From an uncultured Bacilli bacterium (GTDB taxonomy: Bacteria; Bacillota_I; Bacilli_A; RF39; UBA660), in NCBI GenBank assembly GCA_947624695.1, contig CANQLN010000011.1, positions 1 through 17,332 of the forward strand: DNA of 17,332 nt. The letters are read 5' to 3'. Shown piece by piece: positions 1-7,245 of the stretch. A program made the position numbers and the translations under genes. The notes below the pieces were generated by a model. It worked only from the letters and a program-made list of their open reading frames with translations, did no database searches and was not told the DNA's origin. Position 1 is the first letter of the stretch. The number at the start of each line of letters is the position of its first letter.

Positions 1-77
1 AAAACAATTTTATTTAAACATCCTATTCCTAAAACTAAGATAATAAATAAAAATATTTTATTACTTTTTATTTTCAT
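1..77 (-). CDS. N-terminus of a secreted or membrane-anchored protein (partial)
   Basis: The gene starts at the ATG at 77-75 and runs off the left edge after 25 codons. An AAGGAAA ribosome-binding site lies about 8 bases upstream. The peptide begins MKIKSNK and continues with a hydrophobic stretch FLFIILVLGIGC, which looks like a signal peptide. The cysteine at residue 20 follows Gly-Ile-Gly, close to a lipoprotein box but lacking the usual Leu at -3, so it may be a lipoprotein or simply an anchored protein. It diverges from the duplicated XRE regulator and shares its operator-rich spacer, so it may be that regulator's target. Function is unknown because only the leader is visible. Confidence 0.6.
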   Translation of the reverse strand, partial: MKIKSNKIFLFIILVLGIGCLNKIV

Positions 78-100
78 TTAATCATTTCCTTTTTTGTTGT

Positions 101-219
101 TAATACCGAAATAATAACTTACATAAAATTTAATTTTTATCCGAAAATACGATATCATATATTAAATATGATATGGCAATTTCGGATAAAAGTCAATATC
201 TTATTTTACGATATGATAT
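101..219. promoter_or_regulatory. Nested palindromic operator region between divergent genes
   Basis: Perfect 12-bp inverted arms (TTTTATCCGAAA, 135-146; partner 180-191) enclose a second perfect inverted repeat (ATATCATAT, 152-160; partner 166-174). A variant of the inner half-site recurs at 207-219: TACGATATGATAT against TACGATATCATAT at 148-160. A third CCGAAA lies at 106-111. The 207-219 copy contains TATGAT (213-218), a plausible -10 box for the regulator, so binding there would block it. This layout is typical of XRE autoregulation; that the adjacent protein binds here is inference. Confidence 0.6.
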
Positions 220-237
220 TTTTTAAACGTGATGATT

Positions 238-687
238 ATGAATCGATTAAAAGAATTAAGAAATAAAAATAATTTATATCAAAAAGATTTTGCTAAGATA
301 TTAGGTATGAGTCAAAGTGGATACTCTCAATATGAAACAGAAACGACTGATATTCCTACAGGAATTTTAAAAAATGTTGCTAAATACTATCATACTTCAG
401 TTGATTATATTCTTTGTCTTACTGATTCCAAAGAAGCATATAAAAATTCTAAAATTGAAGATAATAATCTTAATAGATTAAAAGAAATAAGAGAAGACAA
501 AGATTTGATTCAAATAGAAATCGCTAAAATAATTGGCATGAGCCAAAATGGTTATTCTCAATATGAAACAAATACTATTGATATTTCTACTAAAGTCTTA
601 AAAAAACTAGCTATATATTATGGAGTACCAATAGATTATTTATTATATTTAACTGATGAAAGAAAGCCTCATAAAAGAAATGTTTAA
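238..687 (+). CDS. Tandem-duplicated XRE (Cro/C1-type) HTH regulator
   Basis: A 149-aa DNA-binding protein made of two near-copies of one helix-turn-helix domain, at about residues 2-64 and 78-141. Each copy opens NRLKE(L/I)R, carries the recognition region GMSQ(S/N)GYSQYET and ends with (V/I)DY(I/L)L.LTD. A charged linker joins them. Most XRE regulators have one domain and dimerise; here both halves are in one chain, as if it were a pre-formed dimer. I chose ATG 238 because GTGAT lies four bases before it, as at the fic and 65-aa gene starts; GTG 229 and ATG 232 are alternatives. A TATGAT box at 213-218 implies a very short leader. It probably represses itself and the divergent gene. Confidence 0.85.
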   Translation: MNRLKELRNKNNLYQKDFAKILGMSQSGYSQYETETTDIPTGILKNVAKYYHTSVDYILCLTDSKEAYKNSKIEDNNLNRLKEIREDKDLIQIEIAKIIGMSQNGYSQYETNTIDISTKVLKKLAIYYGVPIDYLLYLTDERKPHKRNV

Positions 688-691
688 AAAA

Positions 692-774
692 TGCACAATA
701 TTTTCAAAAAATTGGTCAAAGCGCATATTTATTTTAGTAAAAATGCACAATTATTAAAAATTATTGTGCATTTT
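692..774. repeat. Upstream TGCACAAT inverted-repeat elements of fic
   Basis: Two copies of an element with plan TGCACAAT-N11-ATTGTGCA. Copy one is 692-718, with its right arm decayed to ATTGGTCA. Copy two is 744-770, and its arms extend to 12 bp (740-751 with 763-774). The second could fold as a terminator for the XRE gene, ending in TTTT. It also sits directly upstream of the fic -10 boxes (TATAAT 789-794 or TATGAT 795-800), where it could act as an operator. The same element recurs after fic. Confidence 0.7.
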
Positions 775-821
775 CGTTGAATTATTCATATAATTATGAT
801 AAGATTTAGTTGGTGATAAAT

Positions 822-1898
822 ATGGAACCATACAAAGCAAATCCCTTACCAATTAACTATAATATTGACAAAGAACTTTTATCATTAATTGCAGAAGCTA
901 ATGAAAAATATGGAGAATATAAGTCTAATTTAAGAAATAGTAAATTTGATTCGCGGTTTTTTTTGAATTCCATAATTTTAAATGAAAGTTTAAAATCAAC
1001 GCAAATAGAAGGAACGCAAATATCTCAAGATGATATGTATTATTTAAAATATATGCCTAAAAATGATGATACCAATGAAATTCAAAATTTAAAAGAGGTT
1101 ATCGAATATTCTAAAGATTATTTAAAGGATAAGAAAAAAATTGATATTCGATTTTTAAATAGTATTCATAAAATATTGCTTAATAGTGTAAGAGGTAATA
1201 ATAAGGAACCTGGAAAAATTAGAAATATTCAAAATTGGATTGGTCCAAAAGGGGCATCAATAAATGAAGCTACTTTTATACCTCCTATACCAGAAGATAT
1301 TCCTACTCTTTTGAACAATCTTTTTGACTATATGAATGATGCTTATATAGATCCTATATTTATAAATATGGCTATTTCCCATTTTCAATTTGAAACTATC
1401 CATGCTTATAGAGATGGTAATGGAAGACTTGGAAGAGCCCTTATACCTATACAATTAGCTCTTCTTACTAATGATGAACCTATATTATTTCTTTCGGAAG
1501 TAATTGAATTATACAAACCAAGTTATTATAAATTATTAAATGAAAGTCGAAATGGTAATATATTAGGTTTTATTAAATTTTTTCTCCAATGTATTATCGA
1601 ACAATGTAATAGTAATATTACTAAAATAAATAGAATTCAAAAAATTTATGAAAAAGACATAGAACTAATAAAATCATTAAATAGTAATGCTGTATATAGA
1701 ATTATGCCAAGTATTATGCATCAAATAGTATTTACAAAAAAAGAAATTGTAAAAGAGTCAGGTGTTTCACGGAATACAGTTTCAGCATTAATTGATAAAT
1801 TAGAAAAACTTGGTATTTTGGTTAAAGATTCCAACTATGCCAAATTAAGTTATCGATATAATGAAATTTATAATGTCTTTGTAGGCAAAAGCATCTAA
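822..1898 (+). CDS. Fic family adenylyltransferase with N-terminal inhibitory motif and C-terminal winged helix
   Basis: A 358-aa Fic protein of the Fic_N plus Fic plus HTH type, expected to transfer AMP from ATP to protein hydroxyl groups. The catalytic motif HAYRDGNGRLGR occupies residues 194-205, with the catalytic His, the phosphate-binding GNGR and the final Arg all present. The class II inhibitory motif (S/T)xxxE(G/N) is present as STQIEG at residues 59-64, whose Glu blocks productive ATP binding, so no separate antitoxin is required. The last 60 or so residues (TKKEIVKESGVSRNTVSALIDK and on) form a winged helix. Start 822 is chosen because GGTGAT lies four bases upstream. TGCACAAT inverted repeats flank the gene on both sides, suggesting autoregulation. 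Its target is not predictable. Confidence 0.9.
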   Translation: MEPYKANPLPINYNIDKELLSLIAEANEKYGEYKSNLRNSKFDSRFFLNSIILNESLKSTQIEGTQISQDDMYYLKYMPKNDDTNEIQNLKEVIEYSKDYLKDKKKIDIRFLNSIHKILLNSVRGNNKEPGKIRNIQNWIGPKGASINEATFIPPIPEDIPTLLNNLFDYMNDAYIDPIFINMAISHFQFETIHAYRDGNGRLGRALIPIQLALLTNDEPILFLSEVIELYKPSYYKLLNESRNGNILGFIKFFLQCIIEQCNSNITKINRIQKIYEKDIELIKSLNSNAVYRIMPSIMHQIVFTKKEIVKESGVSRNTVSALIDKLEKLGILVKDSNYAKLSYRYNEIYNVFVGKSI

Positions 1899-1905
1899 TT
1901 TTTTG

Positions 1906-1978
1906 AAAAATGCACAATATTTTCAAAAAATTGTGCAAAAATGCACAAAAAAAAGCAAAAATGCACAATCATTGTGCA
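1906..1978. repeat. Downstream TGCACAAT repeat array
   Basis: Starting seven bases after the fic stop. TGCACAAT-N11-ATTGTGCA occupies 1911-1937. A lone half-site (TGCACAAA) lies at 1942-1949. A tight palindrome with a one-base gap, TGCACAATCATTGTGCA, covers 1962-1978. The stretch 1906-1933 is identical over 28 bp to 687-714 upstream of fic, so the gene lies between direct repeats. Confidence 0.75.
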
Positions 1979-1998
1979 AATCAGGGTCCAAAAAACGC

Positions 1999-2035
1999 AA
2001 AAATGCACAATATTTTCGAATTATTGTGCATTTTT
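1999..2035. terminator. Bidirectional hairpin between fic and the ABC transporter gene
   Basis: Perfect 14-bp arms (1999-2012 with 2022-2035) around a 9-base loop. T runs lie at the 3' end on the plus strand and, because the arm begins with five A, on the minus strand as well. It would terminate fic transcription rightward and the ABC transporter transcript leftward. It is built from the same TGCACAAT-N11-ATTGTGCA element (2004-2030), so terminator and possible operator coincide. Confidence 0.75.
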
Positions 2036-2041
2036 TATATT

Positions 2042-4459
2042 TTATTCAGTTCTTAAAGCAATAACTGGATCTTTTTTACTTGCTACTTTAGATGGTATTA
2101 AACCACTTATAACAGTTAAGACTACACTAATGATGACAAGAGTTATACTACCAACAATCGGTAACTTACAAATATTAGAAATATTTACTAAATTCTTTAA
2201 GACCATATTAATCGGAATACTTAACAAGAAAGTAACCCCAATACCTAGTAAACCAGAGATTAAACCAATAATAAAGGTTTCGGCATTAAATACTCTAGCA
2301 ATATCTTTTTTACTAGCTCCAATACTTCTTAAAATACCAATCTCTTTAGTTCTTTCTAAGACACTTATATATGTAATAATACCAATCATAATTGATGATA
2401 CAATTAAAGAAATACTAACAAAAGCAATTAAGACATAACTAATAATATCAACAATCGTAGTTACACTAGTCATAAGAAGGCCAACATAATCAGTATATTG
2501 AATTTTATCAGCATCTTCTTTATCATTATTATAATCGCTTATAATATCTTCAATGGCTTCTTTATCATCAAAACTTTTAGGATAAATATCAATTCGACTT
2601 GGACTTTCTAAATCAACTACTCCCAATAAAGCTAAATTATTATCATAAGATTCAATTTCTTTGAAAGCTTCTCCTGTTAAAACATTAATATCTTTATTTT
2701 TTAATTGTTCTTGAGCTATTTTAGAATCATTATTATGATCAATTATATGTTTTGTTAAATCACTAGTATAACCAATACCTCCGGTACTTTCAGAAATCGC
2801 GGCTTCTTCATTAGGTCTCATAATTCCCACTACTTTTAAAGTATCAGATTTTCCTAAAAGATTTTTCATATAACTTAAATCATTTTCTTTATTTATCCAA
2901 AGACCATTTTCTTTTTCATATAAAGAGGAATTATAAACTAACTTATATTCTAAATCTAGTAATTCCTCAAAAGTATAATCGCGATCTTTAGTCTCATACT
3001 TTTCTCCTCTTAAAGTACTTTGAAATAAATTATATAATTCTTCTTTATCTTTTAAACCTAAAGAATATAAAGCATAATCATTGATAGAATTATTACTATC
3101 TACAATTAAAACAATTTCATTATAATTTTCAGGTAATCTTCCAGCCAAAACATCATATTGACTCTTAAGTAACTCTTTATTATCAGTAAGTTCTGTCCAA
3201 ATTTCATAGTTACTCATCATCATCATATTACCCATACCCATTTCCTCTAAAATATTAGATGGATTAATTTTATTAATTCCTTTAGATGTATCTTGATCAT
3301 AAATGGTTAAATCAAAATTATAACTATATTTAATATCATTAACTTTATCTTGAATATCTTTATTACCATCAATATATTTTTTAAACTCTTCTAAGTTATT
3401 GGTGGTAACTTGTTCTGTGACCATACTCATCATATCAGTCATAATGTTATTTGAATAAACTTTATTTTTATCATCATGACTCTCACTATTATCTTCAGCC
3501 ATACTACTCATCATCGAAGAAAAGTCCACGGTTTGTTTTTCAATAGATAAAGGGTAACTTGTTAAAGTATCTTCTTGAACCTTAGCAATATATCTTTCAA
3601 AGCCATTGGATAAAGACATAATAAGCGAGATACCAATTATACCAATGGAACCTGCAAAAGCTGTTAAAATAGTTCTACCTTTTTTAGTCATTAAGTTATT
3701 TAAACTTAATGATATGGCGGTTCTAAAAGACATACTAGACTTTTTCTTATCAGGTTTTTCAACTATTTCTTCTTCCTCGCCATGATAAGCATTACTATCA
3801 CTTTCAATTACTCCATCTTTAATACTAATTATTCTAGTAGAATAATCTCTCGCTAAATCTGGATTATGAGTTACCATTATAACTAGTTTATCTTTGGAAA
3901 TTTCTTTTAAAAGTTCCATTATTTGTAAACTAGTTTTGGTATCCAAAGCTCCACTTGGTTCATCTGCTAAAACAATAGAGGGATTATTTACTAAAGCTCT
4001 AGCAATAGCCACTCTTTGCATTTGACCACCAGATAGTTGATTAGGTTTTTTATAAATATGATTTTTTAAACCCACATCTTCCAAAGCCTTAATGGCTCTT
4101 TCTCTTCTTTCCTTTTTAGACACCCCACTTAAAGTTAAAGCTAGTTCCACATTAGAAAGAACACTTTGGTGAGCAATTAAATTATAACTTTGAAAAACAA
4201 AACCAACTTTATGATTCCGATAAATATCCCAATCATGATCTTTATATTTTTTAGTAGAAATACCATTAATAATTAAATCCCCACTAGTATATTTATCAAG
4301 ACCACCAATAATGTTTAAAAGAGTGGTTTTACCAGAACCAGATGGCCCTAAAATTGAAACAAATTCACTCTCCCTAAATTTAATACTAACATTATCTAAG
4401 GCTTTTTGTTCAAAGTTATCTAATTTATAAATTTTAGTTATCTTTTTTATTTCTAGCAT
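2042..4459 (-). CDS. MacB-type ABC transporter: ATPase fused to FtsX-like permease
   Basis: An 805-aa fusion. Residues 1-220 are an ABC ATPase of the LolD/MacB group: Walker A GPSGSGKT (38-45), Q-loop Gln90, signature LSGGQ (142-146), Walker B IVLADEP (162-168), H-loop His198. An acidic linker follows, then TM1 (about 263-284), an outer domain of nearly 390 residues, and three closing TM segments (about 672-700, 729-750, 767-788) with the FtsX-like ERTKEIGILRSIGASKKDI loop. Such proteins work as dimers, driving export or resistance to peptides or lipoproteins by mechanotransmission rather than by a channel. No partner adaptor or sensor kinase is adjacent. The outer domain is larger than in MacB and has Met-rich clusters (316-320, 340-346, 407-415). 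An AAGGAGG site precedes the ATG. Confidence 0.9.
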   Translation of the reverse strand: MLEIKKITKIYKLDNFEQKALDNVSIKFRESEFVSILGPSGSGKTTLLNIIGGLDKYTSGDLIINGISTKKYKDHDWDIYRNHKVGFVFQSYNLIAHQSVLSNVELALTLSGVSKKERRERAIKALEDVGLKNHIYKKPNQLSGGQMQRVAIARALVNNPSIVLADEPSGALDTKTSLQIMELLKEISKDKLVIMVTHNPDLARDYSTRIISIKDGVIESDSNAYHGEEEEIVEKPDKKKSSMSFRTAISLSLNNLMTKKGRTILTAFAGSIGIIGISLIMSLSNGFERYIAKVQEDTLTSYPLSIEKQTVDFSSMMSSMAEDNSESHDDKNKVYSNNIMTDMMSMVTEQVTTNNLEEFKKYIDGNKDIQDKVNDIKYSYNFDLTIYDQDTSKGINKINPSNILEEMGMGNMMMMSNYEIWTELTDNKELLKSQYDVLAGRLPENYNEIVLIVDSNNSINDYALYSLGLKDKEELYNLFQSTLRGEKYETKDRDYTFEELLDLEYKLVYNSSLYEKENGLWINKENDLSYMKNLLGKSDTLKVVGIMRPNEEAAISESTGGIGYTSDLTKHIIDHNNDSKIAQEQLKNKDINVLTGEAFKEIESYDNNLALLGVVDLESPSRIDIYPKSFDDKEAIEDIISDYNNDKEDADKIQYTDYVGLLMTSVTTIVDIISYVLIAFVSISLIVSSIMIGIITYISVLERTKEIGILRSIGASKKDIARVFNAETFIIGLISGLLGIGVTFLLSIPINMVLKNLVNISNICKLPIVGSITLVIISVVLTVISGLIPSKVASKKDPVIALRTE

Positions 4460-4506
4460 ATTTAGCCTCCTTATTAAATATATTGTCCTTTTAAAAGACT
4501 ATTCCT

Positions 4507-4535
4507 ATTATATTATCTCTATGTGAAAATTACAA
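4507..4535 (-). promoter_or_regulatory. Sigma-A-type promoter of the ABC transporter gene
   Basis: TTGTAA (4535-4530), a 17-bp spacer, then TATAAT (4512-4507). The predicted start near 4500 falls on an imperfect inverted repeat, GTCCTTTT/AAAAGAC (4485-4499), a possible operator. Confidence 0.6.
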
Positions 4536-4538
4536 GAA

Positions 4539-4577
4539 AAAATACTATCTATTTGAAGGTATTCTAGATAGTATTTT
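4539..4577 (-). terminator. Intrinsic terminator overlapping the end of the YkgJ-like gene
   Basis: Perfect 13-bp arms (4539-4551 with 4565-4577) and a 13-base loop, followed on the minus strand by a T-rich tract (4542-4537). The stem contains the TAG stop (4547-4545) and the final codons, so the terminator is embedded in the reading frame. Confidence 0.8.
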
Positions 4578-5243
4578 CTCTATTTTTTCTTGAGCTTCTA
4601 AATCTTCTTGGTCCTTTTTTTGATTATATCTTTCTAATGCTTTATCATAACATTCTGGATAAACTTCTTTTAAAAGAGGAAGCATACCTAAAATATCTTT
4701 TCTCTCTTCAATCGCTACATCCTTATTATTATCCGTTAAATAATCATAAAATAAGTTTTCAGCATCTTCTTTTAATTTAGTTTCGACATCCATTCCCGTA
4801 ATTTTTTGAACCAATCCTCTTAAAATATTTTGATAATTACGCCAATTCATAATCTCTTTTAGTAAATCCACATCAGGATGGCAATGGTTTTTTCCTAAAG
4901 AGCTCGGAACTAAATGCTTACCTCCACTAGGGCGATGTTCAAAGTCATAGTAGCAGCCATCCTCTTCTAAAGAAGCACAAGCCTTTTTATAAGATAGTAA
5001 ATCAACTACACCTCTTCCTGTATTTCTAGCTCTTAAATATAAAAATGGGCGCAGAGTCATTTTTCCATGATCATTATTAAATTTTATAATTGCCACGATG
5101 GAAATCCTTCCACTTTTTAAAACTTCTTCTAAATAATCCGACTTTAAACTAACGAAATCCGTCGTAAAATAGTCACATCCCGACTTTTTACAACAATAGC
5201 CACCACATTTTTGACAAAACTCTTTATTTTCTAATTTTTCCAT
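4545..5243 (-). CDS. YkgJ-type cysteine-cluster protein
   Basis: A 232-aa soluble protein. The N-terminus has CX2CX3CCX4C (Cys10, 13, 17, 18, 23), and a second set of cysteines lies at 89, 97 and 121 in a KACASLEEDGC...RP...CHP context. Both match the YkgJ (UPF0153) family, thought to bind zinc or an iron-sulfur cluster; the biochemical role of the family is not established. The C-terminal 60 or so residues are charged and helical, longer than the minimal family domain. ATG 5243 is preferred over the upstream GTG 5258 because an AGAGGG site lies seven bases before it, inside the longer frame. It has its own promoter and terminator, so it is probably transcribed alone. Confidence 0.75.
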   Translation of the reverse strand: MEKLENKEFCQKCGGYCCKKSGCDYFTTDFVSLKSDYLEEVLKSGRISIVAIIKFNNDHGKMTLRPFLYLRARNTGRGVVDLLSYKKACASLEEDGCYYDFEHRPSGGKHLVPSSLGKNHCHPDVDLLKEIMNWRNYQNILRGLVQKITGMDVETKLKEDAENLFYDYLTDNNKDVAIEERKDILGMLPLLKEVYPECYDKALERYNQKKDQEDLEAQEKIEKILSRIPSNR

Positions 5244-5268
5244 AATAACCCTCTTCACTAAGAAGATT

Positions 5269-5297
5269 ATTTTAACATATCACTTTTTATAATGCAA
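5269..5297 (-). promoter_or_regulatory. Promoter of the YkgJ-like gene
   Basis: TTGCAT (5297-5292), 17-bp spacer, TAAAAT (5274-5269). It sits in the short gap after the upstream minus-strand gene, whose stop is at 5301-5299. Confidence 0.5.
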
Positions 5298-5298
5298 T

Positions 5299-6663
5299 TT
5301 ATAAGCCTAATTCTTGATTGTTTTTTAATACTTTTTCATAATTATCTCTACTTATATGAACTACAATATGAACCTCTTCTTTATAATAATAAAGTTTTTT
5401 ATCTTGAGTCATTTTTAAAAGTAGATTAATAAAACTTTTTACACTTAATCCTTCATAATAATAATTATAATCATAAATTATATATTTCAAACCATTTTCA
5501 AAAAAGCCTAAAGTACTATAAGAAGAAGGAGCAATATTAACTAAATTTTTATCAAAGACATAAAATTCACTTAAGATATCACTCCGGTCTTCAAAAATAA
5601 TATCGGCACTTCTTAAATAATGAATAGCGGTATTATCCCGCATCGGCACAGTTATCTCATTATCTAAATCTTTTAAAGTGGTAACAGGTGTTATTTCATA
5701 TTGAGATATCTCTCCTAAAAATAAACCTCCACTTATTCCACACAATATAATAGAAGAAAGAAAAATAATTAAATACTTTTTTGCTTTAATGGGCATTCCA
5801 AAGACAAATTTAAAGGAAACTTCTATTAATAAATAGGCAAATAATATAGCACTAATAATTCCTAAAGCAATATATAAAATGATAAGACCATTGCCAATAT
5901 AATATAATGTAAATATTAAAGCCATTACGAAAAAGATAAAAGCAAGACAGATAGGAATAGCCATAAAACTTACTATTATTTTACCTAAAAATTTAAAAAC
6001 TTTTTTAAACCACCTAAAAGGATTAAAATCTTGATTAGCATCCCGAATAATTATTTTTTCAGAGCGAATATTTATTTTAGAGTTAGCACTATCTTCTTTA
6101 GCGCTATTATTAACGACTACCTCCGGACTAGCTTCTTCATAATAATCTAGATATCTTATTTTATATATTTTAGCAATGGTATAAATAGCTAAAACTAAAC
6201 AAATTAAAGACCAACAACCTCCCAAAAAATCAATAAGATGATTGATTATTTCCCTTGGAATAAAAGAAAATGATTCGGTAAAAATTATTCTTAATATTTC
6301 ACTAAGAACTATCAAGAAAACAAATAAACAAATACTATAAAATAACAATTCCAATAAACATTTAATTTTTTGTTTAAAAGTCATTAAAGAAAACATTTTT
6401 ATTCCTTTAATAAAATTATTATAATATTTACTGAATAAATTTTCTTCTTTTCTTTTTTCATGTCCTTCTTTTAAACCAATTAATTCATCCATACTATAAT
6501 TAAATATTTTACAAATAGCAATTATTTTATCAGTTTCGGGATAAGCATTATTGCTTTCCCATTTACTAACAGCTTGTCTCGAAACATTTAATTCACTCGC
6601 TAGTTCTTCTTGACTAATTCCCTTTTCTTTTCTTAAACTTGCTAGTTTTTCTCCAAAACTCAT
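5299..6663 (-). CDS. XRE-type HTH regulator fused to a polytopic membrane domain
   Basis: A 454-aa protein. Residues 5-60 are a classical XRE helix-turn-helix (EKLASLRKEKGISQEELA then VSRQAVSKWE). A charged linker leads to about five membrane segments (roughly 103-125, 145-167, 231-258, 262-288, 297-317), with a cytoplasmic loop rich in Ser, Asn and Lys between the second and third. The last 135 or so residues are soluble and probably outside. This suggests a one-component membrane sensor that binds DNA directly, but the signal is unknown. The ATG is preceded by GAGGTGAGG, a strong ribosome-binding site. Upstream, GCTAAT and ATTAGC arms (6675-6705) could be its operator. The neighbouring ABC transporter is a conceivable target; that is inference from position only. 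Confidence 0.75.
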   Translation of the reverse strand: MSFGEKLASLRKEKGISQEELASELNVSRQAVSKWESNNAYPETDKIIAICKIFNYSMDELIGLKEGHEKRKEENLFSKYYNNFIKGIKMFSLMTFKQKIKCLLELLFYSICLFVFLIVLSEILRIIFTESFSFIPREIINHLIDFLGGCWSLICLVLAIYTIAKIYKIRYLDYYEEASPEVVVNNSAKEDSANSKINIRSEKIIIRDANQDFNPFRWFKKVFKFLGKIIVSFMAIPICLAFIFFVMALIFTLYYIGNGLIILYIALGIISAILFAYLLIEVSFKFVFGMPIKAKKYLIIFLSSIILCGISGGLFLGEISQYEITPVTTLKDLDNEITVPMRDNTAIHYLRSADIIFEDRSDILSEFYVFDKNLVNIAPSSYSTLGFFENGLKYIIYDYNYYYEGLSVKSFINLLLKMTQDKKLYYYKEEVHIVVHISRDNYEKVLKNNQELGL

Positions 6664-6674
6664 TTCCTCACCTC

Positions 6675-6705
6675 GCTAATCATTTTAAAATAAAAGACCA
6701 TTAGC
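6675..6705. promoter_or_regulatory. Inverted repeat upstream of the membrane HTH gene
   Basis: Arms GCTAAT (6675-6680) and ATTAGC (6700-6705) lie 11-42 bases upstream of the ATG, with an AT-rich centre. A related TTAGCAAC/GTTGCTT pair spans about 6701-6748. They are plausible autoregulatory sites; I could not fix a minus-strand promoter confidently. The rest of the 6664-6894 gap is AT-rich sequence with nothing I recognise. Confidence 0.3.
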
Positions 6706-6894
6706 AACCACCAACTTTCAGTATCTTTTTGTTAAATATTAGTTGCTTTAGTCTTAAATTAACCCAAAACACTTAAATTATAATTTTTTTATTATATTTT
6801 AACATAACATTTAAAAAAATAATATTTCTTTTCCTATCTAGAAATATTTACTTTATTGCAACATAAAATTTATTATAATTAAGATATAACTTAA

Positions 6895-6923
6895 TTGACA
6901 TACCCTATAATTTAGGTTAAAAT
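6895..6923 (+). promoter_or_regulatory. Promoter of tRNA-Cys
   Basis: Consensus TTGACA (6895-6900), exactly 17 bp, then TAAAAT (6918-6923). Transcription would start near 6930, about 17 bases before the mature tRNA. Confidence 0.75.
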
Positions 6924-6946
6924 ATTAATGTTATTTAAATTTATTT

Positions 6947-7020
6947 GGAGCCGTAGCCAAGTGGTAAGGCCCCGGTCTGCAACACCGTCATCACCGGTTC
7001 AAATCCGGTCGGCTCCTCCA
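6947..7020 (+). tRNA. tRNA-Cys (anticodon GCA), CCA encoded
   Basis: A 74-nt cloverleaf. Acceptor stem GGAGCCG/CGGCTCC pairs fully, followed by discriminator U73, the cysteine identity base, and an encoded CCA. The D-arm is GCC...GGC, the anticodon loop CTGCAAC gives GCA, the variable loop is short, and the T-arm ACCGG/CCGGT pairs fully. Oddities: the outer anticodon-stem position is C27 against U43, leaving four pairs, and position 38 is C rather than the usual A. Confidence 0.95.
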
Positions 7021-7022
7021 AG

Positions 7023-7071
7023 GTAAAATAAGGGAATTATCAAGATAAAGATAATTCTTTTTTTATTTTAC
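7023..7071 (+). terminator. Terminator downstream of tRNA-Cys
   Basis: Inner hairpin GAATTATC (7034-7041) with GATAATTC (7050-7057), followed by seven T. Outer arms GTAAAATAA (7023-7031) and TTATTTTAC (7063-7071) also pair perfectly and extend the stem. Confidence 0.8.
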
Positions 7072-7089
7072 TGACGGATTACTGACGAA
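7068..7089. repeat. Tandem 11-bp repeat after the tRNA
   Basis: TTACTGACGGA (7068-7078) is followed immediately by TTACTGACGAA (7079-7089), differing at one base. No integrase or attachment-site duplication is visible in the window. Confidence 0.5.
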
Positions 7090-7164
7090 TTTAGAAAAAA
7101 ATTCAAAAAAACGTCTTAAATATCTCAAAAATCATTTATTGATTCTATTTTAAAAAAATATTTC

Positions 7165-7245
7165 GTAACCGCAAAAAAAGTAAAAATAACATTTTTTACG
7201 GTTACAACCGTAAAACTTGACAAAACTATAAAAGTATTATATATT
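7165..7245 (+). promoter_or_regulatory. Palindromic operator and promoter of the DUF4143 ATPase gene
   Basis: A perfect palindrome TTTTACGGTT-AC-AACCGTAAAA covers 7194-7215. A further half-site with one mismatch (GTAACCGCAAAA) lies at 7165-7176. One base beyond the palindrome is consensus TTGACA (7217-7222), then a 17-bp gap to TATATT (7240-7245). A protein bound to the palindrome would touch the -35 box. The regulator is not identified. Confidence 0.6.

Noticed and set aside
1257..1454. 65-codon open frame on the minus strand
   Set aside because: It is antisense to the Fic catalytic motif region and lacks a ribosome-binding site.
1906..2035. CRISPR-like array
   Set aside because: The repeats are short inverted pairs with fixed 11-base gaps, irregular spacing between copies and no unique spacers of constant size; there are no cas genes.
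1941..2438. 165-codon open frame on the plus strand
   Set aside because: It starts inside the TGCACAAT repeat array and runs antisense through the permease end of the ABC transporter. It has no ribosome-binding site, and the opposite frame encodes a clear FtsX-type domain.
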